DNA of 64,000 nt from Solibacillus sp. FSL H8-0523 (GTDB lineage Bacteria > Bacillota > Bacilli > Bacillales_A > Planococcaceae), in the NCBI RefSeq assembly GCF_038051985.1, contig NZ_CP150291.1, forward strand, positions 1,054,001-1,118,000, given 5' to 3'. The first letter of the stretch is position 1; the number at the start of each line of letters is the position of its first letter. The notes below the pieces were generated by a model, which ran no database searches, was not told where the DNA came from, and saw only the letters and a program-made list of their open reading frames with translations. A program made the position numbers and the translations under genes. Of this stretch, positions 63,419-64,000 are shown one piece after another.

Positions 63419-64000
63419 ATGAAAAAAATAACGATTTTTGTTGTTTCTGATTCTGTTGGTGAAACAGGTGAAGCGGCAGTAAAGGCTGCAGTCAGTCAAT
63501 TTCGACCGGATTTTGATGGCGTAAGAATTCGCAAGTTTCCTCACATTAATAAACGCGAGCTTCTCGAAAAGATTGTTCATATCGCGGTATTAAATGAGGC
63601 GACAATCATCTTTACATTGGTTGCAGTAGAAATGCGCCAAGCTATGCAAGAACTCGCAATGCAAAATCAAATTCCAGCGATTGATTTACTCGGTTCCATG
63701 ATTGATTTAATCGGGCAGACGACAGGTGAAAAACCGTTACAAAAACCAGGACTTGTACATAAGCTTGACGATGATTACTTTAAAAAAATCGAAGCGATTG
63801 AATTTGCTGTCAAGTACGATGATGGCCAAGATCCACGCGGGATTTTGTTAGCGGATATTGTATTAGTCGGGGTTTCGCGTACTTCGAAAACACCGCTCTC
63901 GCAATATTTAGCACATAAAAGCTATAAGGTAGCGAATGTACCGCTTGTACCTGAAGTGACGGCACCGTCAGAGCTGTGGGAAATTGATCCGAAAAAATGC
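63419..64000 (+). CDS. ppsR: Pyruvate, phosphate dikinase/phosphoenolpyruvate synthase regulatory protein PpsR (cut by window edge)
   Basis: An open frame of 194 codons from ATG 63419 to the window end encodes a DUF299 bifunctional kinase/phosphorylase (YqfL). Visible motifs are the N-terminal IFVVSDSVGETGEAAVKA, LLGSMIDLIGQTTGEKP and the P-loop GVSRTSKTPLS. Homologues reversibly phosphorylate PPDK or PEP synthase with ADP; the B. subtilis protein is also linked to CcpN function. SD AGGTGAA lies just upstream. The C-terminal part is outside the window. Confidence 0.93.
   Translation, partial: MKKITIFVVSDSVGETGEAAVKAAVSQFRPDFDGVRIRKFPHINKRELLEKIVHIAVLNEATIIFTLVAVEMRQAMQELAMQNQIPAIDLLGSMIDLIGQTTGEKPLQKPGLVHKLDDDYFKKIEAIEFAVKYDDGQDPRGILLADIVLVGVSRTSKTPLSQYLAHKSYKVANVPLVPEVTAPSELWEIDPKKC

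Overview
The window is chromosomal DNA from a low-GC, endospore-forming Gram-positive bacterium, most likely a Solibacillus/Lysinibacillus-type member of the Bacillales. The evidence is AT-rich DNA with AGGAGG ribosome binding sites, the sporulation genes yqfC-yqfD, a gene order (rsmE, mtaB, rpsU, nfeD-floA, yqfC-yqfD-phoH-pgpH-ybeY-dgkA-cdd-era, recO, ccpN-ppsR) that follows the B. subtilis yqe/yqf region, a perfect SigW-type promoter and a glycyl T-box. The genus is an inference. No tRNA, rRNA, CRISPR array, transposase or phage gene was seen.

Three blocks interrupt the conserved backbone. (1) 0.3-14.2 kb, between rsmE and mtaB: a CrtN/CrtI-type carotenoid desaturase on the + strand, then a tightly packed minus-strand operon of nine coding units carried by eight genes. 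It is a Gram-positive Pel exopolysaccharide locus (beta-helix protein, GalE-type epimerase fused to PelD, PelE, PelA-type deacetylase, PelF, PelG) in which PelG is fused to a CotH-like kinase domain and followed by VTC-domain and DUF4956 genes. (2) 17.7-29.8 kb, between rpsU and nfeD: a minus-strand acyl-CoA/carotenoid-oxygenase operon behind a textbook -24/-12 promoter, divergent from a PAS-AAA-Fis activator, an alpha/beta hydrolase and the gene for sigma-54 itself. Promoter, activator and sigma factor thus lie together. The operon leader holds an unusual hairpin/small-ORF structure, and a 99-bp three-way-junction element sits inside the operon. (3) 45.0-60.8 kb, between recO and glyS: an apparently undescribed catabolic island with an aconitase-type dehydratase (two subunits) on the minus strand and, on the + strand, two MmgE/PrpD proteins, an FAD dehydrogenase, an isochorismatase-type amidase, a hydantoinase-type cyclic amidohydrolase, a Liv ABC transporter, an IclR regulator, a class III CoA-transferase and an HMG-CoA-lyase-type enzyme.

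The conserved genes between the blocks cover tRNA and rRNA modification, deoxyribose-phosphate aldolase, membrane-domain proteins (NfeD/FloA), sporulation, c-di-AMP hydrolysis (PgpH), RNA processing (YbeY), lipid and pyrimidine salvage (DgkA, Cdd), ribosome assembly (Era) and recombination (RecO). The right end carries a single-chain glycyl-tRNA synthetase under T-box control, transcribed away from ccpN and ppsR (cut by the window edge); rsmE is cut at the left edge.

Working model: block 1 makes and modifies a cationic biofilm polymer under c-di-GMP control through the RETD site of PelD. Block 2 oxidises an acyl or cleaved isoprenoid/aromatic substrate when the sigma-54 activator is triggered. 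Block 3 imports a small cyclic amide or imide, opens it, removes the nitrogen, and ends by hydrating, CoA-activating and cleaving a branched dicarboxylic acid to pyruvate plus an acyl-CoA. The block 3 substrate is inferred from enzyme classes only.
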